Assembly (NCBI RefSeq): GCF_949987535.1
Contig: NC_080074.1
Span: 40,531,641 to 40,595,640, forward strand
Reading direction: 5' to 3'
DNA length: 64,000 nucleotides
DNA from: Balaenoptera acutorostrata
Lineage: Eukaryota > Chordata > Mammalia > Artiodactyla > Balaenopteridae
The first letter of the stretch is position 1; each line of letters opens with the position of its first letter. Shown here piece by piece: positions 34,330 through 46,145 of this stretch. The notes beneath the pieces were generated by a model that ran no database searches, was not told the origin of the DNA, and was given only the letters and a program-made list of their open reading frames with translations. Made by a program: the position numbers and the translations under genes.

Positions 34330-34619
34330 GGGCTTCCCTGGTGGTGCAGTGGTTGGGAGTCTGTCTGCCAATGCAGGGGACGCGGGTTCGAGCCCTGGTC
34401 TGGGAAGATCCCACATGCCGCGGAGCAACTAGGCCCGTGAGCCACAACTACTGAGCCTGCGCGTCTGGAGCCTGTGCTCCGCAACAAGAGTGGCCGCGAT
34501 AGTGAGAGGCCCGCACACCACGATGAAGAGTGGCCCCTGCTTGCCACAACTAGAGAAAGCCCTCACACAGAAACGAAGACCCAACACAGCCATAAATAAA
34601 TAAAAATAAATTAAAAAAA
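34330..34619 (+). mobile_element. CHR-2 type SINE
   Basis: The only plus-strand CHR copy in the window. It starts gggcttccctggtggtgcag. The RNA polymerase III A box tggtgcagtgg is at 34342-34352 and the B box ggttcgagccc at 34385-34395. A GC-rich body is followed by a TAAA/AAATAAA tail and an A run. The perfect 15-base duplication and little visible decay suggest a fairly recent insertion. The 112-codon frame on the opposite strand is a reading through the SINE. Confidence 0.94.
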
Positions 34620-34634
34620 AAAGAATAATGAATA

Positions 34635-36383
34635 AAGGGATAAATTTCTAAAGTTTTACCAATGATTTTAAAGGGAATAAGTCCAGATAATAACATAAGC
34701 ATAAAAATCTAAGAAGCACATACTGTGAACATCATTTGTTAATTTACAAACAAAAAAATAGAGTAAATATAGTTCTTTTTCTTTAGGTGATCTTTTACAC
34801 TTATGGCTATCATTCATTTAAATTTTGGTTCTACTTTTTCTATCTAAAGATAGCTGTCTTTAATAATTAAATTCTCCTACCATGGTTTAATTTTAGCATC
34901 TGAAGGACAAATAGGCATGATGCAAGCTAATGTTTATTGATGATAAGTGATAAAGTAGTATTATATGTACATCAGGTATTCTTCATAGACAAATTACATT
35001 TTAAAAAGTGATATGTTCTTTACTTCCACCTCCTCTCTCCATGCCATCATTCATACAGAAAAATGAAATAGGCTTTGCCTTCACCAGTTGTTAAATGTTT
35101 ATTTAAGAGTGATAACTTGAAAAGGGGTAAATCAGACAGACCTGAGTTCAAACGGTAAAACTGCTGCTTACTAAATTAGGCTAACTTTATAAGGCTGTCA
35201 GTTCTTATTTTCATTATCGATGAACCCATGATAACATAGGAGGAGTACTTTTGATAATCAAATGAAATTTAATTGTATAATTAGTAGAGCATGTGACACA
35301 AACTAAGAGCCCAAAAAGTGTTCCTTTTCCCTTCCTAACACTCTTCCTTTTTTATAAGAACTCTCTTAGGTCTATGTGTGAGAAAGCTGATCAGGATTAA
35401 GGGTAAATTATAAATTCAAGGAAAAGGGAATTGTTTTCTGGATGACCATTATTGTCTAAAACAGACGTCAATCAATAACTTTGATTTCATCAGCAATGGA
35501 CTGTTGTAAAATGAAATACTGGATTCCCAAAACAGTAAAGTCAAATTTTCACACAAAAGGAACTTGTTCTTTTTACAGTAACATAGTATAAGTTTTTATA
35601 AAATAATGTAATAACATCACTACAGCAATCCAGTTAGCTCTCAGAGAGTCTCAGGAAGCAGACTGGACAGATTTTTTTTTTCATCATCTAGATTAAAAAA
35701 AGTAGAGAATCAAAGAGGTAATTGCTTAACTTTTGCTGATGGTAGATTGTATGTATGTATTATTGTTATCCAGTAGTAATTTAATAAGTAATTTCCTAGC
35801 TCTATGCTACTATTACACACACACACACATGTCTATACTTTTTGATTACAGGGACTTAACTACTTCAAATAAAGAGAGGTTTGACTAAATGAAGCTTGAG
35901 CAGAGCATTTACAAATAATGTTTATTCTCCAGTGAATCACAAACCCTTTCCTAGTTAAAAATCTGCTTTCCATTAGGACCTTTCTTACTGAAAACTTCTT
36001 GCTCTATTTGGTGTGCCAGGAAAGCAAGATTGTTAAAAATAGTCATGCCTTGAGTGAGAACATCAACTCCCAATAGTATTTAAAGAGGTTTAATAAATCT
36101 AGGGTAATGTGAATAGTTTTTCAGAAGCATGCTTGAGCACCTGAATTTTTTAAATGTACCCTCTTTGTTATTATTTTCCAGTGTGTTTAGAGTCTATAAA
36201 GAGCTGACCCATTGAGTTCTTGAAAGCACCATCAAGTGTTCAGCAATTGAGAGGAAAATTATTAATATAAAATACAATATCCAATGGTCCTCTTTCTTTA
36301 TTTTCCTTATCTTTCTTAAGCACAAAAAGTTTTTGTGAAATATAAGCGCAATGTGCTCTAAAGATCTGTAGTAATATTTTAAT
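34635..36383. other. AT-rich sequence without a recognised gene
   Basis: A weak MIR-like stretch lies near 35130-35330 ('gacctgagttcaaacggta'). A short CA run is at 35814-35829. No gene support. Confidence 0.45.
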
Positions 36384-36395
36384 CACCAAATAATT
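36384..36395. repeat. Target-site duplication of CHR-1 SINE, left copy
   Basis: caccaaataatt pairs with caccaaatcatt at 36605-36616, one difference. Confidence 0.75.
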
Positions 36396-36604
36396 AAAAA
36401 AAATTTTTTTAAAATATATATATATTTTTTGATGTGGACCAGTTTTAAAGTCTTTACTGAATTTGTTACAATATTGCTTCTGTTTTATATTTTGGTTTTT
36501 AGGCCATGAGGCATGTGGGATCTTAACTCCCTGACCAGGGATAGAACCCACACCCCCTGCATTGGAAGGTGAAGTCTTAACCACTGGACCACCAGGGAAG
36601 TCCC
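36396..36604 (-). mobile_element. CHR-1 type SINE
   Basis: Same family as the copy at 4463. In sense it starts ggggacttccctggtggtcc (36604 back), and the B box is mutated (ggttctatccc in sense). The body follows the family, and the tail is A/AT-rich. Open frames across it are not genes. More substitutions in the B box than in the 4463 copy suggest more decay. Confidence 0.88.
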
Positions 36605-36979
36605 CACCAAATCATTCTTAAGCTATGGGCTCTGAAGCAAAATTATAGGAGGTCTGTATGGCTTTCCTATCCGAAACATCTTTCATTTGTAAGGTTTGAT
36701 TCTAATAAAAGTTGTAAAAGCTCATTTACTAGTCAGTCATGGGTGTATAATACAAGCATGTATGCTACAGACAAAGACAAGAAAAATAGTCACCTTATAT
36801 CATGCTTTACTCCATGCACTGACACCCCTAACTCATGAAATCTTTGGAGGTTAAGACATATATTAACACATATTTGACAGCATCATTTTAATTCAGATTA
36901 TTTCTCTTCAGAAATATTTTATAAAATTTTAAAGAAATAAACTATATACCTTTTATTATTCAGAGTCATTTTTTTTGAG
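36605..36979. other. Sequence without a recognised gene
   Basis: Unique AT-rich sequence between a SINE and the L1. Confidence 0.5.
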
Positions 36980-36990
36980 GAAGGAAGGAT
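36980..36990. repeat. Target-site duplication of full-length L1, left copy
   Basis: gaaggaaggat is identical at 43332-43342. The 11-base repeat is simple in composition, but it falls exactly at the L1 5' end and after its A tail. Confidence 0.75.
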
Positions 36991-37927
36991 CCAGTGTGGG
37001 CAGAGACAAGATGGTGAAGTAGAAAGACATGAGCTCACGTCTTCTTACAGAAACACCAAAATCACAACTAACTAACTGCTGAACAACCATTGACAAAAGA
37101 AAGAATGCTGGAACCTACCAGAAAGGATACCCTACATCCAAAGATAAAGGAGAAGCCACAGCAAGACAGTAGGAAGGGTGTAATCACGATAAAATCAAAT
37201 CCCATACCTGGGGCGGGTGGGCAACCCACAAACTGGAAAATAATTAAACCACAGAAGTTCTCCGACAGGAGTGAAAGTTCTGAGCACCACGTCAGGCACC
37301 CCAGCCTGCAGGTCTGGCAATGGTAGGAGGAGCCCCCAGAGAATCTGGCTTTGAAGGCCAGCAGGGTTAGATTTCAGGAATTCCACAGGATTGGGGGAAA
37401 GAGGAACGCTACTCTTGGAGGGTGCACACAGGGTCTTGTGAGCACCAGGACCCACAGAAAAAAGCAGTGACCTCATAAGAGACTGGGCCAGACCTACCTG
37501 CTAGTATTGGAGGGTCTCCTGTGGAGGTGAGGGTGGCTGTGGCACAGTGTGGGGACAAGGACGCTGGCAGCAGTAGTTCTGGGGAGTACTCATTGGCATG
37601 AGCCCTCCTGGAGGCCACCCCTTCTCACCAAGACCTGTCCCCGCCCAACAGCCTGTAGGCTCCAGTGCTGGGATGCCTCAGGCCAAACAACCAACAGGGC
37701 AGGAACACAGCCCTACCCTTCAGCAGACAGGCTGCTTGAAGTCTTCCTGAGCATACAGCTGCCCGATAAACACCCCTTGATATGGCCCTGCCCACCAGAG
37801 GAACAGACCCGGCTCCACCCACTGGTGGACAGGAACCAGTCCTTCCCACCAGGGGGCAGACAGCAGAAGCACGAAGAAATACAACCCTGCAGAATGGAAA
37901 CTGCAATCAGAAAGTTAGTTAGACAAA
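36991..37927 (+). promoter_or_regulatory. L1 5' UTR (internal promoter region)
   Basis: About 940 bases, richer in G and C than the surroundings, between the L1 start and the ORF1 Met. In intact elements this region holds the polymerase II promoter. It contains CACC- and CCACCAG-rich stretches near 37740-37860 that look internally repetitive. Open frames of 70-140 codons on both strands here have no known product. Confidence 0.7.
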
Positions 37928-38817
37928 ATGAGACAGCAGAGGAATATGTCCCAGAGGAAGGAACAAGATAAAACCCCAGAAGGGCAACTAAGTGAAGTGG
38001 AGATAGGCAATCTACCTGAAACAGGTTCAGAGTTATGAAAGTAAAGATGATCTAAGATCTCAAAAAAGAATGAAGGCACAGATTGAGAAGATACAAGACA
38101 TGTCTAACAAAGAACTAGAAGATATAAAGAACAAACAAACAGGGATGAACAATACAATAACTGAAATGAAAACTACACTAGAAGGCATCAATAGCAAAAT
38201 AACTGAAGCAGAAGAACGGATAAGTGACCTGGAAGACAGAATGGTGGAAATCACTGCTGAAGAACAGAATAAACATAAAAGAATGAAAAGAAATGAGGAC
38301 AGTCTAAGAGGCCGCTGGGACAACATTAAATGCATCAATATTTGCATTATAGAGGTCTCAGAAGGAAAAGAGAGAGAGAAAAGACCTGAGAAAATATTTG
38401 AAGAGATAATAGCTGAAAACTTTCCTAACATGGGAAGAATAACAGTCACCCAAGTCCAGGAAGCAAAGAGTCCCTGACAGAATAAACCCAAGGAGAAACA
38501 TGCCAAGAAACATAGGAATCAAATTGACAAAAATTAAAGACAAAGTATTAAAAGCAACAAGGGAAAAGCACAAACATACAGGGAATCCCCATACGGTCAT
38601 CAGCTGATTTCTCGGCAGAAACTCTGCAGTCCAGAAGACAGTGCATGAAATATTTAAAGTGATAAAAGGGAAGAACCTACAACCAAGAATACTCTACCTA
38701 GCAAGGCTCTCCTTCAGATTTGACAGATAAATCAAAAGCTTTACAGACAAGCAAAAGCTAAGAGAATTCAGCAGTACCCAACCAGCTTTGCAACAAATGC
38801 CAAAGGAACTTCTCTAG
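37928..38817 (+). pseudogene. L1 ORF1, disrupted
   Basis: The start Met gives MRQQRNMSQRKEQDKTPEGQ, aligned with the ORF1 start of the L1 at 14186. It stops after 36 codons (near 38036) through a frame change. The coiled-coil and RNA-recognition part is open from 38070 to 38477. The C-terminal domain continues in other frames to a stop at 38815-38817, ending in a QQMPKELL-like sequence. Domain order is complete, but the frame is broken several times. Confidence 0.88.
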
Positions 38818-39213
38818 GCAGAAAAGAAAAGGCCACAATTAGAAACAAGAAAATTATGAACGGAAAAGCTCACTGGTAAAGACAGATATACAGTACAGGT
38901 AGGAAATCATTTTCACACAAATATGATATCAAAACCAGCAACTGCGAGAAGAGGAGAGCACAAATGCAGGATATTGGAAATGCATTTGAAATTAAAAGAC
39001 CAGCAACTTAAAAACAATCTTGTTTATATATAGACTGCTATAGCAAAACCTCATGGTAACCACAAGCTGAAAATCTACAATAGATACACACACAAAAAAG
39101 AAAAAAGAAGCCAAACACAATACTAAGGTTAGTCCTCAAATCACAAAAGAAGAGAACAAAGGAGGAAGGGAAGAAAAAAGACCTACAAAAACAAATCCAA
39201 AACAATTAACAAA

Positions 39214-42200
39214 ATGGCAATAAGAACATACATATCAACAATTACCTTAAACATAAACAGATTAAATGTTCCAACCAAAAGACATAGACTGGCTGAATGG
39301 ATACAAAAACAAGACCCATATACATGTTGTCTATAAGACACCCACTTCAGACCTAGGGACACATACAGACTGAAAGTGAGGGGATGGAAAAAGGTATTCC
39401 ATGCAAAGAGAAGTCAAAAGAAAGCTGGAGTAGCAGTACTCATATCAGACAAAGTAGACTTTAAAATAAAGACTGTTACAAGAGACAAAGAAGGACACAA
39501 GTTAATGATCAAGGGATCAATCCAAGAAGAAGATATAACAATTGTAAATATATATGCACCCAACATAGCATTTGCCTAATATATTGAGGTGCTCCTAACA
39601 GCCATAAAAAAGAAATTGACAGTAACACAATAATAATGGGGGACTCTAACACCCCACTTTCATCAATGGACAGATCATCCAGACAGAAAAATCACTAAGG
39701 AAACACAGGCCTTAAATGACATATTAGACCAGATGGATTAACTGATATTTATAGATCATTCCATCCAAAAGCAGCAGAATACATATTCTTCTCAAGTGCA
39801 CATGGAACATTCTCCAAGATTGATCACATGCTGGGCCAAAAAGTGAGCTTCGGTAAATTTAAGAAAATTGAAATCATATCAGGCATCTTTTCTGACCACA
39901 ACACTATGAGATTAGAAATCAACTACAAGGAAAAAAAAAACTGTAAAAAACACAAACATGTGGAGGTTAAACAATATGCTACTAAATAACCAAGGGATCA
40001 CTGAAGAAATCAAAGAGGAAATCAAAAAATACCTAGAGACAAATGAAAGTGAAAGCACAATGACCCAAAACATATGGGACACAGCAAAAGCAGTTCTAAG
40101 AGGGACGTTTATAGCAATACAATCTTACTTCAGGAAACAAGAAAAACCTCAAATAAACAACTTAACCTTACACTTAAAGCAACTAGAGAAAGAAGAACAA
40201 ACAAAACCCAAAGTTAGTAGAAGGAAAGAAATCATAAAGATCAGAGCAGAAGTCAATGAAATAGAGATGAAGAAAACAATACAAAAGATCAATGAAATTA
40301 AAAGCTAGTTCTTTGAGAAGATAAACAAAATTGATAAACCTTTAGCCAGACTCATTAAGAAAAAGAGGGAGAGAGCTCAAAACAATAAAATTAGAAATGA
40401 AAAAGGAAAAGTTATGACACCACAGAAATAAAGAATCATAAGAGATTACTACAAGCAACTACATGCCAATAAAAGGAAAACCTAGAAGAAATGGACAAAT
40501 TCTTAGAAAGGTATAACCTTCCAAGACTGAACCAGGAAGAAGTAGAAAATATGAACAGACCAATCACAAGTAATGAAATTGAAACTGTAATTAAAAATCT
40601 TCCAACAAAAGTCCAAGACCAGATGGCTTCACATGTGAATTCTATCACTTAGAGAAGAGTTAACACCCATCCTTCTAAAACTATTCCAAAAAATTGCAGA
40701 GGAAGGAACACTCCCAAACTCATTCTATGAGGCCACCATCACCCTGATACCAAATCCAGACAAAGACACCACAGAAAAGAAAATTACAGGCCGATATCAC
40801 TGATGAACATAGACACAAAAATCTTCAACAAAATACTAACAAACGAAATCCAACAATAGGTGAAAAGAATCATGCACCATGATCAAGTGGGATTTATCCC
40901 AGGAATGCAAGGATTCTTCAATATATGCAAATTAATCAATGTGATACACCACATTAACAAACTGAAGAATAAAAACCATATGATCATCTCAATAGATGCA
41001 GAAAAAGCTGTTGACAAAATTCAACACCCACTTATGATAAAAAAACTCTCCAGAAAGTGGGCATACAGGGAACCTACCTCAACATAATAAAGGCCATATA
41101 TGACAAACTTACAGCTAACATAATGCTCAATGGTGAAAAACTGAAAGCATTTTCTCTAAGATCAGGAACAAGACAAAGATGTCCACTATCACCACTTTTA
41201 TTCAACATAGTTTTGTAAGTCCTAGCCACAGCAATCAGAGAAGAAAAAGAAAGAAACGGAATCCAAATTGGAAAAGAAGTAAAACTGTCAGTGTTTGCAG
41301 ATGACATAGAAAATCCTAAAGATGCTACTAGAAAACTACTAGATTCATCAATGAATTCGGTAATGCAGGATATAAAATAAATACATAGAAGTCTATTGCA
41401 TTTCTATACACTAACAACAGTAGTTCAGAAAGAGAAATTAAAGAAGCAATCCCATTTACCATCACATCAAAAGAATAAAATACCTAGGAATAAGCCTACC
41501 TAAGGAGGCAAAAGATATGTACTCCAAAAACTTTAATATGCTGATGAAAGAAATTGAAAATGACACAAACAGATGGAAGGATATACCATGTTCTTGGATT
41601 GGAAGAATCAAAACTGTCAAAATGACTATACTACCCAAGGCAATCTACAGATTCAATGCAATCCCTATTAAATTACCAATGGCATTTTTCACACAACTAG
41701 AATAAAAAATCTTAAAATTTGTATGGAGACACAAAAGACCCTGAATAGCCAAAGCAATCTCAAGAAAGAAAAATTGAGCTGGAAGAATCAGGCTCCTGGA
41801 CTTCAGACTATACTACAAAGCTATAGTCATCAAAACAGTATGGTACTGGCACAAAAACAGACATATAGATTATGGAACAGGATAGAAAGTACAGAGATAA
41901 ATCCATGCACCTGTGGTCAATTAATCTGTGACCAAGAAGGCAAGGATATACAATGGAGAAAAGACAGTCTCTTCAATAAATGGTGCTGGAAATGTTGGAC
42001 AGCTACATGTAAAAAAATGAAATTAGAACATTCTTCAATACCATACACACAAATAAATTCAAACTGGATTAAAGACCTAAATATAAGACCAACTACTATG
42101 AAACTCTTAGAGAAAAATAAAGGCAGACCACTCTTTGACATAAATCACAGCAAGATCTTTTTTGATCCCTCACCTAGAGTAGTGGAAATATAAACAAAAA

Positions 42201-42963
42201 TAAACAAATGAGACCTAATTAAACTCAAAGCTTTTGCACAGCAAAGGAAACCAGAAAGAAAACGAAAAGACCATCCACAGAAAGGGAGAAAATATTTGCA
42301 AACGATGCAACCGACAAGGGATTAATCTCCAAAATTTACAAACATCTCATGTGGCTTAACATTAAAGAAAAAATTAAAAAAATGGGCAGAAGACCTAAAT
42401 AAACATTTCTCCAAAGAAGACATACAGATGGCCAAAAAGCACATGATAAGATGCTCAACATCACTAATTATTAGAGAGATGTAAATCAAAACTACAATGA
42501 CTATCACCTCACAATGGTCAGAATGGCCATCATCAAAAAGTCTACAAACAATAAATGCTGGAGAGGGTGTGGAGAAAAGGGAACCCTCATATGCTGTTGA
42601 TGGGAATGTAAACTGGTACAGCCACTATGGAGAACATTATGGAAGTTCCTTAAGAAACTAAAAATAGAGTTACCGTATGATCTAGCAATCCCACTCCTGG
42701 GCATGTATCTGGAGAAAACCATGGTTCGAAAGGATACATGCACCCCAATGTTCATTGCAGCACTATTTACAATAGTCAGGACATGGAAGCAACCTAAATG
42801 TCCATCGACAGACGAATGGACAAAGAAGAAGTGGTACATAAATACAATGGAATATTACTTAGCCATTACAAAGAATGAAATAATGGCATTTGCAGCAACA
42901 TGGATGGACCTGGAGATTATCATACTAAGGGAAGTAAGACAGACAAAGACAAATATCATATGA
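39214..42963 (+). pseudogene. L1 ORF2, disrupted
   Basis: It begins at the Met at 39214 with the endonuclease start (TLNINRLNVPTKRHRLAEWI). The endonuclease QETH block has become a stop followed by DTH near 39330, losing the catalytic glutamate. Reverse transcriptase motif A reads IDAEKAVD at 41000 or so. The FADD site is present at 41294-41305, but four codons that follow it in the other L1 copies are missing. The C-terminal part is open at 41723-42193 and 42703-42963. Total length is close to a normal ORF2, but many stops make it non-functional. Confidence 0.9.
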
Positions 42964-42966
42964 TAC

Positions 42967-43331
42967 CGCTTATATGGGGAATCTTAAAAAAAATGATACA
43001 ATTGAACTTATTTACAAAACAGAAACAGTCTCACAGACTTAGAGAATGAACTTATGGTTACTGGGGAGAAAGGATGAGGGGGCAGGGATCAATATGGAGT
43101 TTGGGATTGACATGTACACACTGCTATATTTAAAATAGGTAACCAACAAGACCTACTGTAATGCAAGGGAGCTCTGCTCAATACTCAGCAATAACCTAAA
43201 TGGGAAAAGAATTTGAAAAAGAATAGATACAAGTATATGTATAACTGAATCACTCTGCTGTACACCTAAAACTAACACAACATTGTTAATCAACTATACT
43301 CCAATATAAAAGAAAAATTAAAAAAAAAATA
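42967..43331 (+). other. L1 3' UTR and A-rich tail
   Basis: Sense 3' UTR with 'gaatgaacttatggttactg' near 43045 and 'gaatcactctgctgtacacc' near 43247, ending in A runs just before the right target duplication. It contains an AATATAAA-type polyadenylation-like signal near 43302. Confidence 0.8.
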
Positions 43332-45560
43332 GAAGGAAGGATTAGGGCATAAGAATTCTGGAACCATTAAATCAGATGATATGTATCTTAAAAAGAGTCA
43401 CTTTTTCCTTACAATTATTTATGAGTAGTTAAACATGTTGTTGTTAAATAAAAGACAAAGACTGAAGGGAAAAACGGCCCCATACCACAAAATGCACCAA
43501 GAAAAGGCATGATTTTTTTCTTGGAAACACATTATTTTCCCTAGGATTATTCCAAATGAGCAAAAGATGTCATCACTTGAATCAGGTCCCTCCAAAGTAT
43601 GCCATACTAAATCCTATTGAAAATTACATTTCAAATCAAATAACTTATATAAGTCACACTGAATAACAGACCAAATAAGTTATAGATTAATCAGATCAGA
43701 TAAAAAGCCATTGATAGCTTGTCACAATAAAATTATAAGAAGATGACTAAGAAATTGTGAGAGGCTAGGGTAGGTATTATCTGGCTCTTGTATAAAGACC
43801 TTAAAACAAAAATGTATGGTTTTCATTTAAAAATCCAACCTTTTCCCCAATAAGTAATGTAAGGAATTGAAATTATGTTTAAAAACTGACTTATTTACAT
43901 AAAAACAAATCTTAAAGGGAAGCTAGACTTCTTGTGGGACAATTTCTAGGTGTTATGTTTTGGCTGAATTACTTAGTTGACTTTCTCTGGTCAGTAAGAT
44001 GTTGGCAATAAAACATGTCAAAAAGAAATTGCCCATTTATTTCATATTCTGCAATTCACTCAAATTGGCAGCGCTTTTTTTTTTTTAAACATGATAGAAA
44101 AATCTAATTCTTAAATTATCCTTTTTATACCCAAGACGATGTAAACATATTATGTCACCTCAGAAAAGCAATTCACATATTTGGAGTTTCATTTTTAAAA
44201 CAAGGAACAGTTTTTGAAAGCTCTGAAGTTTGAATTTTATAAATCTCTGATTAAAACTGAAAGTGTATAGCCATCCATAACCACAACAAAAAGTGAGGTA
44301 AAGTACTTTGTATAAAGTGAGGCAGCACAGGGATAATATTCAGATAGGTAAGTAAAAGAAAATCCTTTTCTTCCTGCTTCTCTCACACTTCAAAAGTAAA
44401 ATAAGTTTAAGATAAATTGCATTTATATCATCATTACCATGATTAATTATATTTAATCATTTAATGCATGAATCACATCTTAAAGTTCTTTGGGTGTTAG
44501 AAAATCTTATTATGTAAGTGTACTTTGTATATATCCTAGAAAAATTATTCATGAATTTCTTTTTTTATATCACACTTATAGCCTTTCCCTTGGACTTTAT
44601 TCTATTTTGATATATATCAAGATATAGATCTATCATTTTGCTACTTCACTACATTTTACTTCAACATTTCTGTTTTAAATTTTAGAGAAGTGCATTTGCA
44701 AACTCATTTCAAAACTACCATGGTATTAAAAGTGATATACCATGGGTCACCAAAGTGGATTTTGCTTTCCTATATTTATTTTACTATTTTTGATATTCAC
44801 ATATTCAAAATTTATAATTGTTTACATTATATGTAATTGTTTACATCTAGGAAATCAATACAATATTACTAGTTTTACCAGAAAGAATGATATCAAGAAT
44901 GCACTTAATTTTGTTTAATAAAAACATATTTAGGAAAGCAATTATTACTAACAAATAATAGCTATGTAAGGAAATACACGTCATAATTAAGTTGTGAGAA
45001 GATTGGAAAGAAATGTACTAATGAGATTAAGCTCTGCTTTAATGCCTGCAGATGGTTGCCATTTTTTAATAATTCTAACTTAATGACGATAAACAAACCA
45101 ACTGTACTGATTCTGCTTAAAATTTTGTTGAAAGTGAAAAAAAATTTGTATCACATACAGAGAATGTGAGGTACTTTGATTAAATTGTACTTATTACTTG
45201 TTTTTCTTCTATAGAATTTAAAATGATACGATGCTAGTCAAAAGATATGATGGAATCAACATAAAAATTTTCTGCCACATATATGTATCACAAGGATTAC
45301 ACTGGCCTCTTATCTAAGAGGATTATAGGATAAATGATTTTCAGTTTGCTCCAGTAAATTGAAATTGAGTTTTAGAAGGCTCTATTTACTTAGTATGTTA
45401 GTTTCTTATCTTAGAAAATAGAAAGGTGAATATTTCTGTAAAAGAAATTTGTAAGGTCTTCTAATTTTATAGAAGCCCTAGTATAATCATTGTCTCGTTA
45501 AAGTACTTACTGTTCTTTAGGAATTCTGGGGTATTTTGTTCTTTGTTTTCTTTCTTTCAG

Positions 45561-45602
45561 GTATTTTTTTTCCTAAAAGGAAACAATATGCACAATGGTT
45601 AG
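45561..45602 (+). other. Candidate 42-base microexon
   Basis: It is preceded by a pyrimidine-rich acceptor (gttttctttctttcag, ending 45560) and followed directly by a canonical donor (gtgagtac, from 45603). In the third frame the segment is open and reads IFFPKRKQYAQWL. No neighbouring exon was recognised, so this may be chance. Confidence 0.2.
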
Positions 45603-46029
45603 GTGAGTACACATAGTTCAGAATCATTTCATATTGTCATGAATTATAACTGATTCATTTTATTATTTAATATTTCTACTTAAACATCTTGCACTATATA
45701 CATCCAAATACAATACAATATCATATATATATTTAGTAGATATAGTATAAGATAGATAGATAGGGATTTTAAAGTTGAAGATTTAGAGATCAAGGTTCTG
45801 TGCATAGTTTATACACTGATTTTGTGGACGTTCATTATGCTCCCTACATTATAGTTTTTCCATTTGAAAACTGAAATTCTACTAAGTTAGGCAGACATTG
45901 TTAGAGAATATTGCATTATTTTATTCATTAAAAAGGAATCATACAATTATTAGTCAATTAAATGCCTGTTGCTATATTGAGCACTTCAATATATTCTACC
46001 TATTTGCCTATTTTCGGAGCCATATCAAG

Positions 46030-46145
46030 GTTCGGATATAACCTAAAACTATTCTAGTGTGTGTGTTTATGTGTATAAGTACATACACATACATTTATAC
46101 ACCTATATACTATATATATAATATATGCACACATATATATAAAAT
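46030..46145. repeat. TG/TA microsatellite
   Basis: Mixed GTGTGT, ACATACAC and TATATA units. Confidence 0.75.

Larger units (their letters stand above)
36991..43331 (+). mobile_element. Full-length, decayed L1 retrotransposon
   Basis: About 6.3 kb from a typical L1 5' start ('gggcagagacaagatgg', near 36998) to an A-rich tail. It holds a 5' UTR (36991-37927), ORF1 remnant (37928-38817), ORF2 remnant (39214-42963) and 3' UTR with the usual terminal block ('caactatactccaatataaa', near 43291). Its sequence differs from the two minus-strand L1s, especially in the 3' UTR, and it has many stops and small deletions, so it is probably an older subfamily. Full length implies it once carried a promoter. 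No intact ORF remains. Confidence 0.92.

Noticed and set aside
34342..34395. A and B boxes like a tRNA gene.
   Set aside because: They belong to the CHR-2 SINE. The sequence cannot fold as a functional tRNA and is followed by a SINE body and tail.
37549..37971. A 140-codon plus-strand frame in GC-rich sequence.
   Set aside because: It lies in the L1 5' UTR and runs into the ORF1 start in another frame. It has no known product.
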